From assembly GCA_029553375.1 (NCBI GenBank), contig JAKPCH010000004.1, positions 1 through 62,772 on the forward strand: DNA of 62,772 bases, given 5' to 3'. The position numbers and the translations under genes were made by a program. Below the pieces are notes generated by a model. The model searched no databases. It was not told the origin of the DNA and worked only from the letters and a program-made list of their open reading frames with translations. The DNA comes from Deltaproteobacteria bacterium (GTDB taxonomy: Bacteria > Desulfobacterota > Syntrophia > Syntrophales > UBA8958). This document shows, piece after piece, positions 7,568 through 16,032 of the stretch (within the stretch, counting starts at the first letter, position 1; every line of letters begins with the position of its first letter).

Positions 7568-8068
7568 TTGCCAAGCCGCCTCCATCGCCGCCGAAGCCGA
7601 AGGGCCGAAGGAGGGTTCTCCCTCGTGGAGCTTTTGATCGTCATCGCCCTGATCGGGATCCTGGGGGGGATCGCCGCCTACTCTTGGCAGCGCTACGTGG
7701 ACAACACCAACCTCAAGACGGCGGCCCGGGAGCTGGTCCAGGACATCAACAACACCCGCAGCCGGGCCGTTACGGAGACCGCCACCTACCGGATCGTCGT
7801 CAGCACGGGCGACAACAATTACCGGATCGAGAAAGAGGCCACCGCGGGATCCTACACGGCCGTGACAACGAGATCCCTCAACGAGTTCGGGGCGGGTTCC
7901 GGCCTCGCCGTGGAGGCCGTCAACTTCTCCGGGGGCAACACCATCTCCTTCTTCACCCGCGGGACCATCTCCCCCGGGACCTTGACCCTCAAGAACGGCC
8001 GGGGGTCCCGGGCCGTCATCACGGTGAACATGACGGGGAAGAGCCATGTCCAGTTCAGTATGCAGTAA
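7568..8068 (+). CDS. type IV pilin-like minor pseudopilin, FimT/GspH type
   Basis: The product has a short basic leader ending in G, then FSLVELLIVIALIGILGGIAAY, the type III signal peptide of prepilins (cleavage G|F, Glu+5, then a hydrophobic helix). The remainder (about 140 residues) resembles the GspH/FimT globular domain (LVQDINNTRSRAV...). Prepilin peptidase would process it and it would enter the pilus tip. I chose TTG 7568 because GGGAGG (7555-7560) sits 7 nt before it; longer in-frame starts lack a ribosome binding site. It is the first of four prepilin genes ahead of pilY1, the order of type IV pilus tip operons. Confidence 0.85.
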   Translation: MPSRLHRRRSRRAEGGFSLVELLIVIALIGILGGIAAYSWQRYVDNTNLKTAARELVQDINNTRSRAVTETATYRIVVSTGDNNYRIEKEATAGSYTAVTTRSLNEFGAGSGLAVEAVNFSGGNTISFFTRGTISPGTLTLKNGRGSRAVITVNMTGKSHVQFSMQ

Positions 8069-8489
8069 CGACAGGGGCATCAGTCTCGTCGAGGTGATGA
8101 TCGCCGTCTTTCTCACCGTCGTGGCCGTCCTGGCCGTCTTCGCCCTTCAGCCCTCGGGCTGGCGGACGGCGGCGAGGGCCGACTTCCTGGGCCGGGCGGC
8201 GGGGATCCTCCACGAGGAGCTCCAGAGAGCGGAACTGTTCATCATGAACCCGTGCAACAGCGTTACGACGGGGACGACGGGCCCCACGACGGTCTATGCC
8301 AGCGGCATGACGACGGCGCAGCCGGGTGATATACCCTTCAGCGTGACGACGACGACGACCAGCATCGGCACCAACGTCTGGCGGGTGACCGTCCAGGTCA
8401 CCTGGCCCGGCAACAACCAGGGTATCAGGGAGAGCATCGTCGTGACCCGCCAGGAGGGTTACCGTTTCCCCGCGGGTTGCGCGGGTTGA
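8046..8489 (+). CDS. pilV: prepilin-type minor pilin, PilV-like
   Basis: The 147-residue protein starts MSSSVCSNDRG|ISLVEVMIAVFLTVVAV: a short leader, cleavage after Gly, Glu at mature position 5 and a hydrophobic N-terminal helix. The body has a region typical of PilV/GspI proteins (helix with 'GRAAGILHEELQRAE'), then a Thr-rich beta part. It overlaps the preceding pilin gene by 23 bp and the next by about 13 bp at the longest start, which indicates coupled translation. PilV primes pilus assembly at the tip with PilW, PilX and PilY1. The symbol is by position and resemblance. Confidence 0.78.
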   Translation: MSSSVCSNDRGISLVEVMIAVFLTVVAVLAVFALQPSGWRTAARADFLGRAAGILHEELQRAELFIMNPCNSVTTGTTGPTTVYASGMTTAQPGDIPFSVTTTTTSIGTNVWRVTVQVTWPGNNQGIRESIVVTRQEGYRFPAGCAG

Positions 8490-8506
8490 GGAGGATGGGG
8501 CGGGTC

Positions 8507-9196
8507 ATGAACGAGCGGGGCGTCACCCTGGTGGAGATGATCATCACCCTCGGGGTCACCGTGATCCTCATGGGGGCCGTCTACATGGCCATCAACGCCG
8601 TCCAGAGTCACTCGACGGGCATCGAGAGGAAGGTGACGGCCCAGCAGGACGTCAAGCCCGCCCTGGACATCATGGCCCTCGAGATCGGGATGGCCTCCTA
8701 CAACCCCACGGCCGCCACGGGCCTCTGGAGGAGCCCGACGGCCTGCACCGCCGCGGCGACGAACCAGGAATACAAGGGCATCCAGGAGGCGACGACGACG
8801 ACCATCGCCGTGGAGATGGACCTCAACGACGACGGGGTCCTGACGGGGGCCAACGAGATCATCCGCTACCGCTACGACACGGCCAATTCCTACGTCACCC
8901 GGGAGACGAACTGCGGGGGCCAACAGCCCTTCCTCGGCGACGACCCGGCCTCGGGGAGGCCCAGGACGGTCCTGGTGATCAACAACGCCTTGAACATCCC
9001 CGTCTTCAGGTATTTCGACGGCCAGGGGACGGAGATCTTCCCCACCGCCGCCGATCAGACTATGATACCCAACATCAGGAGGATCGACATCACCCTCGCC
9101 GTGGAGACGGAGGAGGTCGATCCCACGACCAACCAGCGCCGCCGCCTCATCTACTCGACGAGCGCCCTGGTGAGGAACCATGCCATCGGTCAATAG
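8507..9196 (+). CDS. pilW: prepilin-type minor pilin, PilW-like
   Basis: The mature part begins MNERG|VTLVEMIITLGVTVILMGAVYMAINAV, a prepilin leader with Gly-1, Glu+5 and a hydrophobic helix. About 230 residues in total, with 'QQDVKPALDIMALEIGMASYNP' in the region where PilW proteins have 'ARLAIDFLARDIRMAGY'. I chose ATG 8507 for the short canonical leader; ATG 8495 is crowded against GGAGG, and TTG 8477 is also possible. It overlaps the following PilX-like gene by 17 bp. Predicted role: minor pilin of the tip complex. Confidence 0.8.
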   Translation: MNERGVTLVEMIITLGVTVILMGAVYMAINAVQSHSTGIERKVTAQQDVKPALDIMALEIGMASYNPTAATGLWRSPTACTAAATNQEYKGIQEATTTTIAVEMDLNDDGVLTGANEIIRYRYDTANSYVTRETNCGGQQPFLGDDPASGRPRTVLVINNALNIPVFRYFDGQGTEIFPTAADQTMIPNIRRIDITLAVETEEVDPTTNQRRRLIYSTSALVRNHAIGQ

Positions 9197-9659
9197 GAGA
9201 ACATCGGACGAGAGGGGAGTGGCGCTCGTCATGGCCATTTTGGCCTGCGTCATCCTCTTCGCCCTGGCCATGCTCGTCATCTACCTCTCCACCTCGGACC
9301 TGCGGACGAGCCGCCAGTACGTAGGGGACAAGAAGTCCGCCGCCGCCGCCGAGACGGGGATCCACCGCCTCGTCCAGAACTTCGACCCCGCCAACCCCTC
9401 GGCCGTCGCCGTCACGGACCAACCCGTTGATGCCGCCACGGACCCCAACACCCTCTATTCCATCACCACCCCCTCCACCCCCTCGGCGGGCCCCACCTTC
9501 CTCCCCATGGCCGGCTACTCCATCGGCGGGGGTCAATCCTGGGGGCAGAAGCGCTACGAGGCCCGGGTGACGGGACGCAACACCGCCTACGGCACCCGTA
9601 CGGAGATCGAAGTCGGCGTCGGCTACGGGCCCATCGAGATCACCACCATCTCCAGATGA
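9180..9659 (+). CDS. pilX: PilX-like minor pilin / pilus assembly protein
   Basis: The 159-residue protein has an N-terminus of PilX type: DERG|VALVMAILACVILFALAMLVIYLS. The leader ends in Gly and a hydrophobic helix follows, but position +5 is Met/Val rather than Glu, as is common in PilX and GspK. The helix continues into 'RTSRQYVGDKKSAAAAETGIHRLVQNF', like GspK/PilX 'A..AAEAG...A'. The gene overlaps the PilW-like gene and abuts pilY1, the standard order. Glu+5 loss fits a tip component that does not need to neutralise a neighbouring subunit. Confidence 0.78.
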   Translation: MPSVNRRTSDERGVALVMAILACVILFALAMLVIYLSTSDLRTSRQYVGDKKSAAAAETGIHRLVQNFDPANPSAVAVTDQPVDAATDPNTLYSITTPSTPSAGPTFLPMAGYSIGGGQSWGQKRYEARVTGRNTAYGTRTEIEVGVGYGPIEITTISR

Positions 9660-9676
9660 AGGGAGGGACAAGGATC

Positions 9677-12600
9677 ATGAGGAAAGGTTCCCGCAAATAT
9701 CTTCTCTATCTGACGGCCCTCCTGGTCCTGGCCTGGGGGTTGTCCCTGTCCCCGCCCGCCGGGGCCACCCAGCCGCCCGCGGGGGAGGAGGCCCTCTTCA
9801 CCTCCTCCGTCGCCCCCGACGCCCTCATCGTCCTGGACCTTTCGGGGAGCATGGACTGGAACCCCGCGGGGGGCGATGAGACCTACGGGGCGTCCAACTG
9901 CGCCGCCAACACCACCTACTGTTCCGGCACGGGGTGCAGCGGCGGTTTCTGCTCCAGCTCGAAGACCAACTGCGCCACGAACTGCAGCCGCCTCGCCATC
10001 GCCAAGCGGTCCCTCTTCAGCCTCCTGGACGACAACAACGACAACACCATCAACAGCGCCGACGAGGGGAGCCTCAACGTCCGGATCGGTTACATGCGCT
10101 TCTACAACTGCTCGAGCGACGACACGGGCAACGACTACAACAGCGGCTGCATCTCCCTCAAGCGGGCCATCGGCTCCAAGTACAGTCTCATCTACTGCGC
10201 GAGCAACACGAGCTGCACCATCACCAGCGGCTCCAGCTCCTCCAACTGCATCAACGGCGAGAGCGCCTCGGGCGGGACCCCCCTCGCCTCGGCCCTGCGG
10301 GAGGCCAAGACCTACCTCGACGCCCACAAGGCGGCGGACTCCGCCGCGGCGTGCCGCAAGAAGTTCGTCATCTTTGTCACGGACGGCGCCGACACCTTCG
10401 CCTGTTCGGGGAGCGGCGCGGAGTGCCAGGAGCACATGTACAAGCGCCGCCGCGACGCCGTGGCCCGGGCCAAGGCCCTCGCCGACGCGGGCTACAAGGT
10501 CTTCGTCGTCGGTTTCGGGGCCGCCATGCCCGATTACCTGGAGAACACCCTCAACTGGATGGCCTACTACGGCGGCACGGACAACCCCAACGCACCCAAC
10601 AGCGGCAGCACCTCGGCCGTCACCCCCCCGGCGGCGGGGACCTGCGCCACCGACACGGATGTGGCGAGCGCCACCTGTTACGACTACTCGGGCTCCCACA
10701 CCCCATCCAAATTCAAGGCCAACAGCAACGACCCCGGTTACGCCTCCCTCTCGGGTTACGCCTTCCTCGCCGCCGACGCCGACCAGCTCGCCGAGTCCCT
10801 CAAGACGGCCATGAACATCATCCGCCAGGCCAACTACGCCTTTTCCCAGGCCTCCGTCCAGTCTTCCCGGACGGCGGACGAGAACTACATCTACGAGGGA
10901 TCCTTCACCCCCGACGACAGCGATTCCTTCTGGAAGGGCTACCTGAAGAAATACGCCATCAACAGCGACGGCTCCGTGGCCTCCTCGCCCTCGGCCGACG
11001 GGGGCCAGGCCCTTCAGAACACGAGCGCCAAGGTCCGGAACATCAAGACCTACAAGGGGGGGAACCTCGTCCACTTCACCCGCTGCGCCCCCCTCGTGGC
11101 GAGCTGCACCACCTACCCCCACTGCGACGACTTCTCCAACGCCCTCATCACCGCCACGTGCGTCTACAACATCACCCCCGCCGATCTGGGCATCACCTCC
11201 GGCACGGACAGCGAAAAGAACACCTACCGCAACAACGTGGTGGGCTACATCCGCGGCGACCCCGCCTACAACCCCGAGACGACGGGCGCGGGGACCAACC
11301 CCTGGAAACTGGGGGACGTCTTCCGCTCCACCCCCATCACCGTGGGGACCCCGTCGGTATTTTACGAGGACATGCGAGACACGAGCTCCTACAGCGTCTC
11401 CTGCACGGAGGGCGACAGCTGCGGGCAGACGACGACCCGCACCGTCAACGCCTTCGGTTATCACCGCTGCACCCACTGCCGCGCCTCGGCGAACCTGAAG
11501 CGCCTCATCGTGGCCGGGGCCAACGACGGCCAGCTCCACGCCTTCAGGACCGCCGACATGAACGAGGTCTGGAGCTTCATCCCCCCGAACCTGCTGACGA
11601 AGCTCAAGAACATGACCCACACCTCCCACCCGACCTCCCAGAGCCACCAGTACTTCGTCGACGGCCCCGTGACGGTGGCCGACGTCTGGCTGGGTTCGGG
11701 GACGGGGACCGGCAAGGACGCCGGGTCGTGGAAGACCCTCCTCGTCTTCGGTCTCGGCCGGGGCGGCACAAGCTACTCCTGGAGTTCCTCGGCCTACTGC
11801 GACGCGGGGATCAACGCCACCTACTCCTCGACTTACCAGTACTACTGCGGCTATCACGCCCTGGACCTCAGCGACGAGCTCAACCCGACCTACCTGTGGC
11901 ACCTCAACTTCACGAGCGCGGCGAACCGGGACGCCCAGGCGCCCTACCTCGGCGACCCCTGGAGCAAGATGATGCCCGGGCGGGTCAGGATCAAGGAGGG
12001 GGGACAGGAGGTCGAGAAATGGGTCGGCTTCGTGGGGGGCGGCTACAACGCCGCCGACTGCGCCGGCGGCGGCTCCTGCGAACTTCGGGGCAAGGGCTTC
12101 TACGTCGTGGACCTGGCCAACGGCAACATCCTCTGGAGCTACAACCGCGGCAACGACACCACCATGGACTACAGCATCGCCGCCCCGCCCGCCATCGTGG
12201 ACACGGACAACGACGGCTTCATCGACACGGTCTATATCGGGGACCTCGGGGGCAGCATGTGGCGGTTCAAGTTCTGCCTGAGCAGCGAGATGCCCGATTG
12301 CGGCATCCCCGGCTCGGGGGCCGGGACGGTCTGGTCCGGCGGGCGCTTCTACAGGGCTTCCTCGGGCAATATCCGCCCCATCTTCACCAGCGCCGCCGTC
12401 TCCAAGGACAGCAGCGGCAACCTCTGGGTCTACTGGGGGACGGGGGACAAGACGGACCCCACGGCCGCCAACGCCCAGGAGCGCTTCTTCGGCGTCAAGG
12501 ACAACGACCGGAGTTCCACCTATACCTTCTCCGACATGGACAACCTCACCTCGGCCAACCAGACCTACAACCCCGCCAGAGGCGTGGGCTGGGCCCTCAA

Positions 12601-12973
12601 CCTCGCCGGCGGCGGCGAGAAGGTCCTGGCGGACCCCACGGTCTTCGGGGGGGTGGTCTACTTCACCACCTACGTACCCGCCGCGGGGAACAACCCCTGC
12701 GAGCAGGGGGGTGACGCCTATCTCTACGCCCTGAAGTACACGACGGGCGGCGGCGCCCTCTCGAGCGGCGAGCGCCGCATGGGCGTGGGCTCCGGGATCC
12801 CCTCGGCGCCCGTCCTCTCCCTCGGGCCGGGAAGCGGGGGCACCCCCGATCTCTACGTGACCACCAGCGGGGGCGGCGGGGTCTCGGCGAGCACCCAGCG
12901 GGTCAACATCACCCCCCCCGGCGTGGCCAACCGGACGAACATGATCTACTGGAAGGACCGGCGCATCCAATAG
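9677..12973 (+). CDS. pilY1: PilY1-like pilus tip adhesin with von Willebrand A domain
   Basis: About 1,098 residues. A signal peptide (MRKGSRKYLLYLTALLVLAWG...AGA) is followed by a von Willebrand A domain whose MIDAS motif DLSGSMD starts at residue 54; later come FVTDGADT and a Cys-rich stretch. The C-terminal half holds the PilY1 beta-propeller (GANDGQLHAF, FGLGRGG, YIGDLGGSMWRF). Residues 842-850 (DTDNDGFID) form an EF-hand-like calcium loop as in Pseudomonas PilY1, where calcium controls pilus retraction. ATG 9677 has GGGAGGG about 10 nt upstream; ATG 9656 overlaps the previous gene and lacks one. Many cysteines imply disulfides in the periplasm or outside the cell. Confidence 0.93.
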   Translation: MRKGSRKYLLYLTALLVLAWGLSLSPPAGATQPPAGEEALFTSSVAPDALIVLDLSGSMDWNPAGGDETYGASNCAANTTYCSGTGCSGGFCSSSKTNCATNCSRLAIAKRSLFSLLDDNNDNTINSADEGSLNVRIGYMRFYNCSSDDTGNDYNSGCISLKRAIGSKYSLIYCASNTSCTITSGSSSSNCINGESASGGTPLASALREAKTYLDAHKAADSAAACRKKFVIFVTDGADTFACSGSGAECQEHMYKRRRDAVARAKALADAGYKVFVVGFGAAMPDYLENTLNWMAYYGGTDNPNAPNSGSTSAVTPPAAGTCATDTDVASATCYDYSGSHTPSKFKANSNDPGYASLSGYAFLAADADQLAESLKTAMNIIRQANYAFSQASVQSSRTADENYIYEGSFTPDDSDSFWKGYLKKYAINSDGSVASSPSADGGQALQNTSAKVRNIKTYKGGNLVHFTRCAPLVASCTTYPHCDDFSNALITATCVYNITPADLGITSGTDSEKNTYRNNVVGYIRGDPAYNPETTGAGTNPWKLGDVFRSTPITVGTPSVFYEDMRDTSSYSVSCTEGDSCGQTTTRTVNAFGYHRCTHCRASANLKRLIVAGANDGQLHAFRTADMNEVWSFIPPNLLTKLKNMTHTSHPTSQSHQYFVDGPVTVADVWLGSGTGTGKDAGSWKTLLVFGLGRGGTSYSWSSSAYCDAGINATYSSTYQYYCGYHALDLSDELNPTYLWHLNFTSAANRDAQAPYLGDPWSKMMPGRVRIKEGGQEVEKWVGFVGGGYNAADCAGGGSCELRGKGFYVVDLANGNILWSYNRGNDTTMDYSIAAPPAIVDTDNDGFIDTVYIGDLGGSMWRFKFCLSSEMPDCGIPGSGAGTVWSGGRFYRASSGNIRPIFTSAAVSKDSSGNLWVYWGTGDKTDPTAANAQERFFGVKDNDRSSTYTFSDMDNLTSANQTYNPARGVGWALNLAGGGEKVLADPTVFGGVVYFTTYVPAAGNNPCEQGGDAYLYALKYTTGGGALSSGERRMGVGSGIPSAPVLSLGPGSGGTPDLYVTTSGGGGVSASTQRVNITPPGVANRTNMIYWKDRRIQ

Positions 12974-12990
12974 GAGGGACAGGGTCGTTC

Positions 12991-14535
12991 ATGGCCTCAC
13001 CACGCCCCCGCTTCGAGATCGGCCCCTTCTTCCACCTCCAGGAGGGGCTCCTGGCGGGTCTCAAGAGGGAGTACCTGCGGAGGGAGCTCTGGCTCCCCCT
13101 CAAGAGGGAGGGGGATGTCTTGACGGTCCTCATCGCCGACCCCGACAACCTGCCCAAGAGGGACACGGTGGCCCAGATCCTCAAGGGCAAGGAGATCCGC
13201 TTCGTCCGGGCCGCCCCCGAGGAGATCCTCCAGCTCATCGACCGGGCCTTCGACGGCGAGGAGATGGGCAGCGCCATCCGCCAGGAGGCGACCAGGGCGG
13301 AGGCGGAGGGGGACGCCCGTCTGCCCACGGAGTCGGACAGCGTCATCGTCCGCCTGGTCAACCGGATCATCAACGACGCCTACGACCGCCGGGCCTCGGA
13401 CATCCACATCGAGCCGGACGTGAAGGACCGGGACGTGAAGGTGCGCATCCGCGTCGACGGCGAGTGCCTCCCCCTGGACGTCCTGCCCTTCGAGTACCGA
13501 TCCGCCGTCGTCTCCCGCATCAAGATCATGTCCAATCTGGACATCACGGAGAGGAGGCTGCCCCAGGACGGCAAGATCGCCTTTAGGCGCCCCGACGGGG
13601 AGGAGATCGAGCTGCGGGTGGCCACCATCCCCACCCACGGCTACGTGGAGGACGTGGTCCTGAGGATCCTCACCAAGGGGCGGATCATGACCCTCGAGGA
13701 GCTGGCCATGGAGCCCGAGACCTACGAGGGCTTCCTCAACATCCTCAAGAAGCCCTACGGCCTCATCCTCATCGTGGGCCCCACGGGCTCGGGCAAGACG
13801 ACGACGGCCCACGCGGCCCTCCACATCCTCAACCGCCCCAACACGAAGATCTGGACGGCCGAGGACCCCGTGGAGATCGCCCAGCAGGGGATCCGCCAGG
13901 TCCAGGTCCACCACAAGATCGGCTACGACTTCAAGCAGGCCATGAGGGCCTTCCTGCGGGCCGACCCGGACATCATCATGGTGGGGGAGATGCGGGACTA
14001 CGAGACGGCCAAGATGGGGATCGAGGCCTCCCTGACGGGGCACCTCGTCCTGAGCACCCTCCACACCAACAACGCCCCCGAGACGATCGTCCGCCTCCTC
14101 GACATGGGCATCGACCCCTTCGCCTTCGCCGATTCCCTCCTCTGCGTCCTGGCCCAGCGTCTCGTCCGCTCCCTCTGCGTCCACTGCCGGGAGGAGTACC
14201 ACCCCTCCCGGGAGGAATACGACGAGCTGGCGCGCCACTACGACGAAAAATACTTCGCCGCCCTCAACGTGGCCTACGACGAGCGTTTGCGCCTCTTCCG
14301 CCCCCGGGGCTGCCCGGAGTGCAACCACACGGGTTACCGGGGACGGATGGGACTCTTCGAGCTCCTCGTCGTGACGGACCAGATCAAGCACCACATCATC
14401 AACAAGAAATCCATCCCCTCCCTGCGGAGGACGGCCCTCAACGAGGGGATGCGCACCCTCCTCCAGGACGGGATCCGCAAGATCCTCCAGGGGCGGACGG
14501 ACCTCATGGAGGTCCTGAGCGTGTGCATGAGGTGA
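12991..14535 (+). CDS. pilB: type IV pilus assembly / type II secretion ATPase (PilB/GspE family)
   Basis: The 514-residue hexameric traffic ATPase has an N-terminal GspE-N-like part (residues about 10-90), then the catalytic core: Walker A GPTGSGKTT (263-271), the Asp box near ADPDIIMVGEMRD (325-336), a His box (LSTLHTNNA), and a zinc tetracysteine (C396, C399, C441, C444) typical of PilB/GspE and absent from PilT. It powers subunit polymerisation at the inner membrane. It follows pilY1 by 17 bp as the last gene of the minor-pilin operon. No inner-membrane PilC platform gene follows, which is unusual for pilB. GspE is the alternative; context favours PilB. Confidence 0.88.
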   Translation: MASPRPRFEIGPFFHLQEGLLAGLKREYLRRELWLPLKREGDVLTVLIADPDNLPKRDTVAQILKGKEIRFVRAAPEEILQLIDRAFDGEEMGSAIRQEATRAEAEGDARLPTESDSVIVRLVNRIINDAYDRRASDIHIEPDVKDRDVKVRIRVDGECLPLDVLPFEYRSAVVSRIKIMSNLDITERRLPQDGKIAFRRPDGEEIELRVATIPTHGYVEDVVLRILTKGRIMTLEELAMEPETYEGFLNILKKPYGLILIVGPTGSGKTTTAHAALHILNRPNTKIWTAEDPVEIAQQGIRQVQVHHKIGYDFKQAMRAFLRADPDIIMVGEMRDYETAKMGIEASLTGHLVLSTLHTNNAPETIVRLLDMGIDPFAFADSLLCVLAQRLVRSLCVHCREEYHPSREEYDELARHYDEKYFAALNVAYDERLRLFRPRGCPECNHTGYRGRMGLFELLVVTDQIKHHIINKKSIPSLRRTALNEGMRTLLQDGIRKILQGRTDLMEVLSVCMR

Positions 14536-14589
14536 GGCATATAATTCGTAAGTATCGATATCCATAGATAAATTTGCGAACATGAACAC

Positions 14590-14618
14590 GGTGCCGAGGG
14601 GCCTCATGACACCTTTTT
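14590..14618 (+). terminator. weak rho-independent terminator after pilB
   Basis: GGTG (14590-14593) pairs with CACC (14610-14613), and an inner AGG/CCT can also pair, followed by five T. The stem is short and interrupted. It sits 55 bp after the pilB stop and before the pilN promoter candidate. The rest of the 218-bp gap is AT-rich with no gene. Confidence 0.35.
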
Positions 14619-14646
14619 AGATGGATGGAATCATTGAAATTTTTTA

Positions 14647-14675
14647 TTGCCAAGGACATTTTTTTTCTGTACAGG
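14647..14675 (+). promoter_or_regulatory. candidate promoter for pilNOPQ
   Basis: TTGCCA (14647-14652) and TACAGG (14670-14675) are 17 bp apart, in an AT-rich stretch about 80 bp before pilN. The match is moderate. I saw no -24/-12 sigma-54 element here. Confidence 0.33.
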
Positions 14676-14753
14676 AATTAAACGTGGTGAAACAAAGGGG
14701 ATCGCTTTCGTGACCCCGGGAAAGGGGAAGGCAGTCGAGGGCCGAAGAGAAGC

Positions 14754-15302
14754 ATGATCCGCATCAACCTCCTCCCGTACCACGAGCTGGCCGTCAAGGA
14801 GACGAAGGTAAAGCAGATCTTCGTCATCGGCGGCGCCTTCGCCCTCTTCTTCGTCCTCCTGGGGGTCGTCCACTTCGTCCTCCTGAGCTCCCTTTCGGGC
14901 CTGGAAAAGGACGTCAAGGCCAAGGAGGAGAGGGTCAACACCCTCAACCGCCTCATCGGCGAGGTGGACAACATCAGGAAGGAAAAGGCGATCCTGGAGA
15001 AGAAGCTCGCCATCATCAAGAAGCTGGAGGAGGGCCGCCTCTACCCCGTGCGGATGCTCGCCGACGTGGCCGCCCAGGTCCCCGTGAAGGACGTCTGGCT
15101 GGACAAGCTCACCCAGCGGGGGACAAGCCTGGCCCTCGAGGGCTCGGCCCGGGACAACTTCGCCGTCGTCCGCCTCATGAAGAACCTGGAGGCCTCGCCG
15201 TTCTTCCGGTCCGTGGAGCTCGTCTCCACGAAGGAGTACGAGACCCAGCAGATGAAACTCCACCGTTTCGTCCTCAACTGCACCCTCAAGGGGAGGGAGT
15301 GA
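14754..15302 (+). CDS. pilN: type IV pilus inner-membrane protein PilN
   Basis: The 182-residue protein starts MIRINLLPYHE; the INLLP motif at the N-terminus is the segment that binds PilM in the cytoplasm. One membrane helix follows (about residues 24-46), then a coiled coil (SGLEKDVKAKEERVNTLNRLIGEV) and a ferredoxin-like periplasmic domain. PilN pairs with PilO and links cytoplasmic PilM to the PilP/PilQ gate. It begins the pilNOPQ operon; pilO starts 4 bp after its stop. pilM, normally the first gene, lies elsewhere (21460-22671). Confidence 0.93.
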   Translation: MIRINLLPYHELAVKETKVKQIFVIGGAFALFFVLLGVVHFVLLSSLSGLEKDVKAKEERVNTLNRLIGEVDNIRKEKAILEKKLAIIKKLEEGRLYPVRMLADVAAQVPVKDVWLDKLTQRGTSLALEGSARDNFAVVRLMKNLEASPFFRSVELVSTKEYETQQMKLHRFVLNCTLKGRE

Positions 15303-15306
15303 CGCC

Positions 15307-16032
15307 TTGGCCCTGACCCTCGACGACCTCAAGAAGCTCTCGCCGCGCACCAAGATCATCCTCGTCGTGGCGGCCATGGGTCTTTTAGGTTACTTCTACT
15401 GGTTCTTCCTCTTCCAGCCGGCCTGGGACAAACGGTCCGCCCTCCTGGAGAAGAAGGGTCAACTGGAGGGCCAGATCGCGGAGAAGGAACGGATCGTCGC
15501 CCAGAAGGGCCGCTATCTCAAGGAGGTGGCCCTCCTGAAAGAGGCCTTCCAGCTCGCCCTCACGAAACTCCCCGACGAGAAGGAGATCCCCGGCCTCCTC
15601 CTCTCCGTGGCGACGGCGGGCCGCAGCGCCGGCGTGAACTTCGTCCTCTTCGAGCCCAAGCCGCCGGAAAAGGTGGTGGAAAAGGCCGACAAGGGGGCCG
15701 AGGTGAGGGCCGGTCTGAAACCCTCGGACCAGCGGGCGGAACAGAAACAGGAGCAGAAGCCCCCGGAGGGCAAGAAGCCGCCGGCGAAGGCCGAGGCGCC
15801 CCAGAGCTTCTACGACGAGATCCCCGTGGCCGTGACGGTGAGCGGCGGTTTCAACAACACCGTCTTCTTCTTCGACAAGGTGGCGAAACTCCCCCGGATC
15901 ATCAATATCGAGGAGATCTCCATGGGGGACGCCAAGGACGTCAAGGGCAGGGGAAGGGTCATCACGACGAACTGTCTCATCAAGACCTACATGTTCACCG
16001 AGAAGAAGACCACCAAAGAGAAGAAGCCATGA
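15307..16032 (+). CDS. pilO: type IV pilus inner-membrane protein PilO
   Basis: 241 residues: a short cytoplasmic N-terminus, one membrane helix (about 20-38: IILVVAAMGLLGYFYWFFLF), a coiled coil (about 45-75), then the PilO fold with 'ATAGRSAGVNFVLFEPKPPEK' and 'IPVAVTVSGGFNNTVFFFDKVAKLPRIINI'. An unusually long Lys/Glu/Gln/Pro linker (about 120-160) is inserted before the last domain half. The start is TTG with AGGGAGG upstream. The last codons overlap pilP (ATGA-type). PilO dimerises with PilN and binds PilP. Confidence 0.92.
   Translation: MALTLDDLKKLSPRTKIILVVAAMGLLGYFYWFFLFQPAWDKRSALLEKKGQLEGQIAEKERIVAQKGRYLKEVALLKEAFQLALTKLPDEKEIPGLLLSVATAGRSAGVNFVLFEPKPPEKVVEKADKGAEVRAGLKPSDQRAEQKQEQKPPEGKKPPAKAEAPQSFYDEIPVAVTVSGGFNNTVFFFDKVAKLPRIINIEEISMGDAKDVKGRGRVITTNCLIKTYMFTEKKTTKEKKP

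Noticed and set aside
9934-12714. A 926-codon open plus-strand frame inside pilY1
   Set aside because: Its translation is repetitive Arg/Gln/Leu/Pro with no start site or motif; it is an alternative frame of pilY1.
9623-12970. A 1,115-codon open frame on the minus strand opposite pilY1
   Set aside because: It is a by-product of near-exclusive G/C third positions in pilY1; the translation is low-complexity Gly/Val/Arg-rich without any domain, while the plus strand has clear PilY1 motifs.
14536-14753. Cyclic-di-GMP (GEMM) riboswitch before pilN
   Set aside because: The pilus context made it worth checking, but the conserved ACGCAAAGCC-type core is absent; only a weak terminator and promoter candidate are seen.
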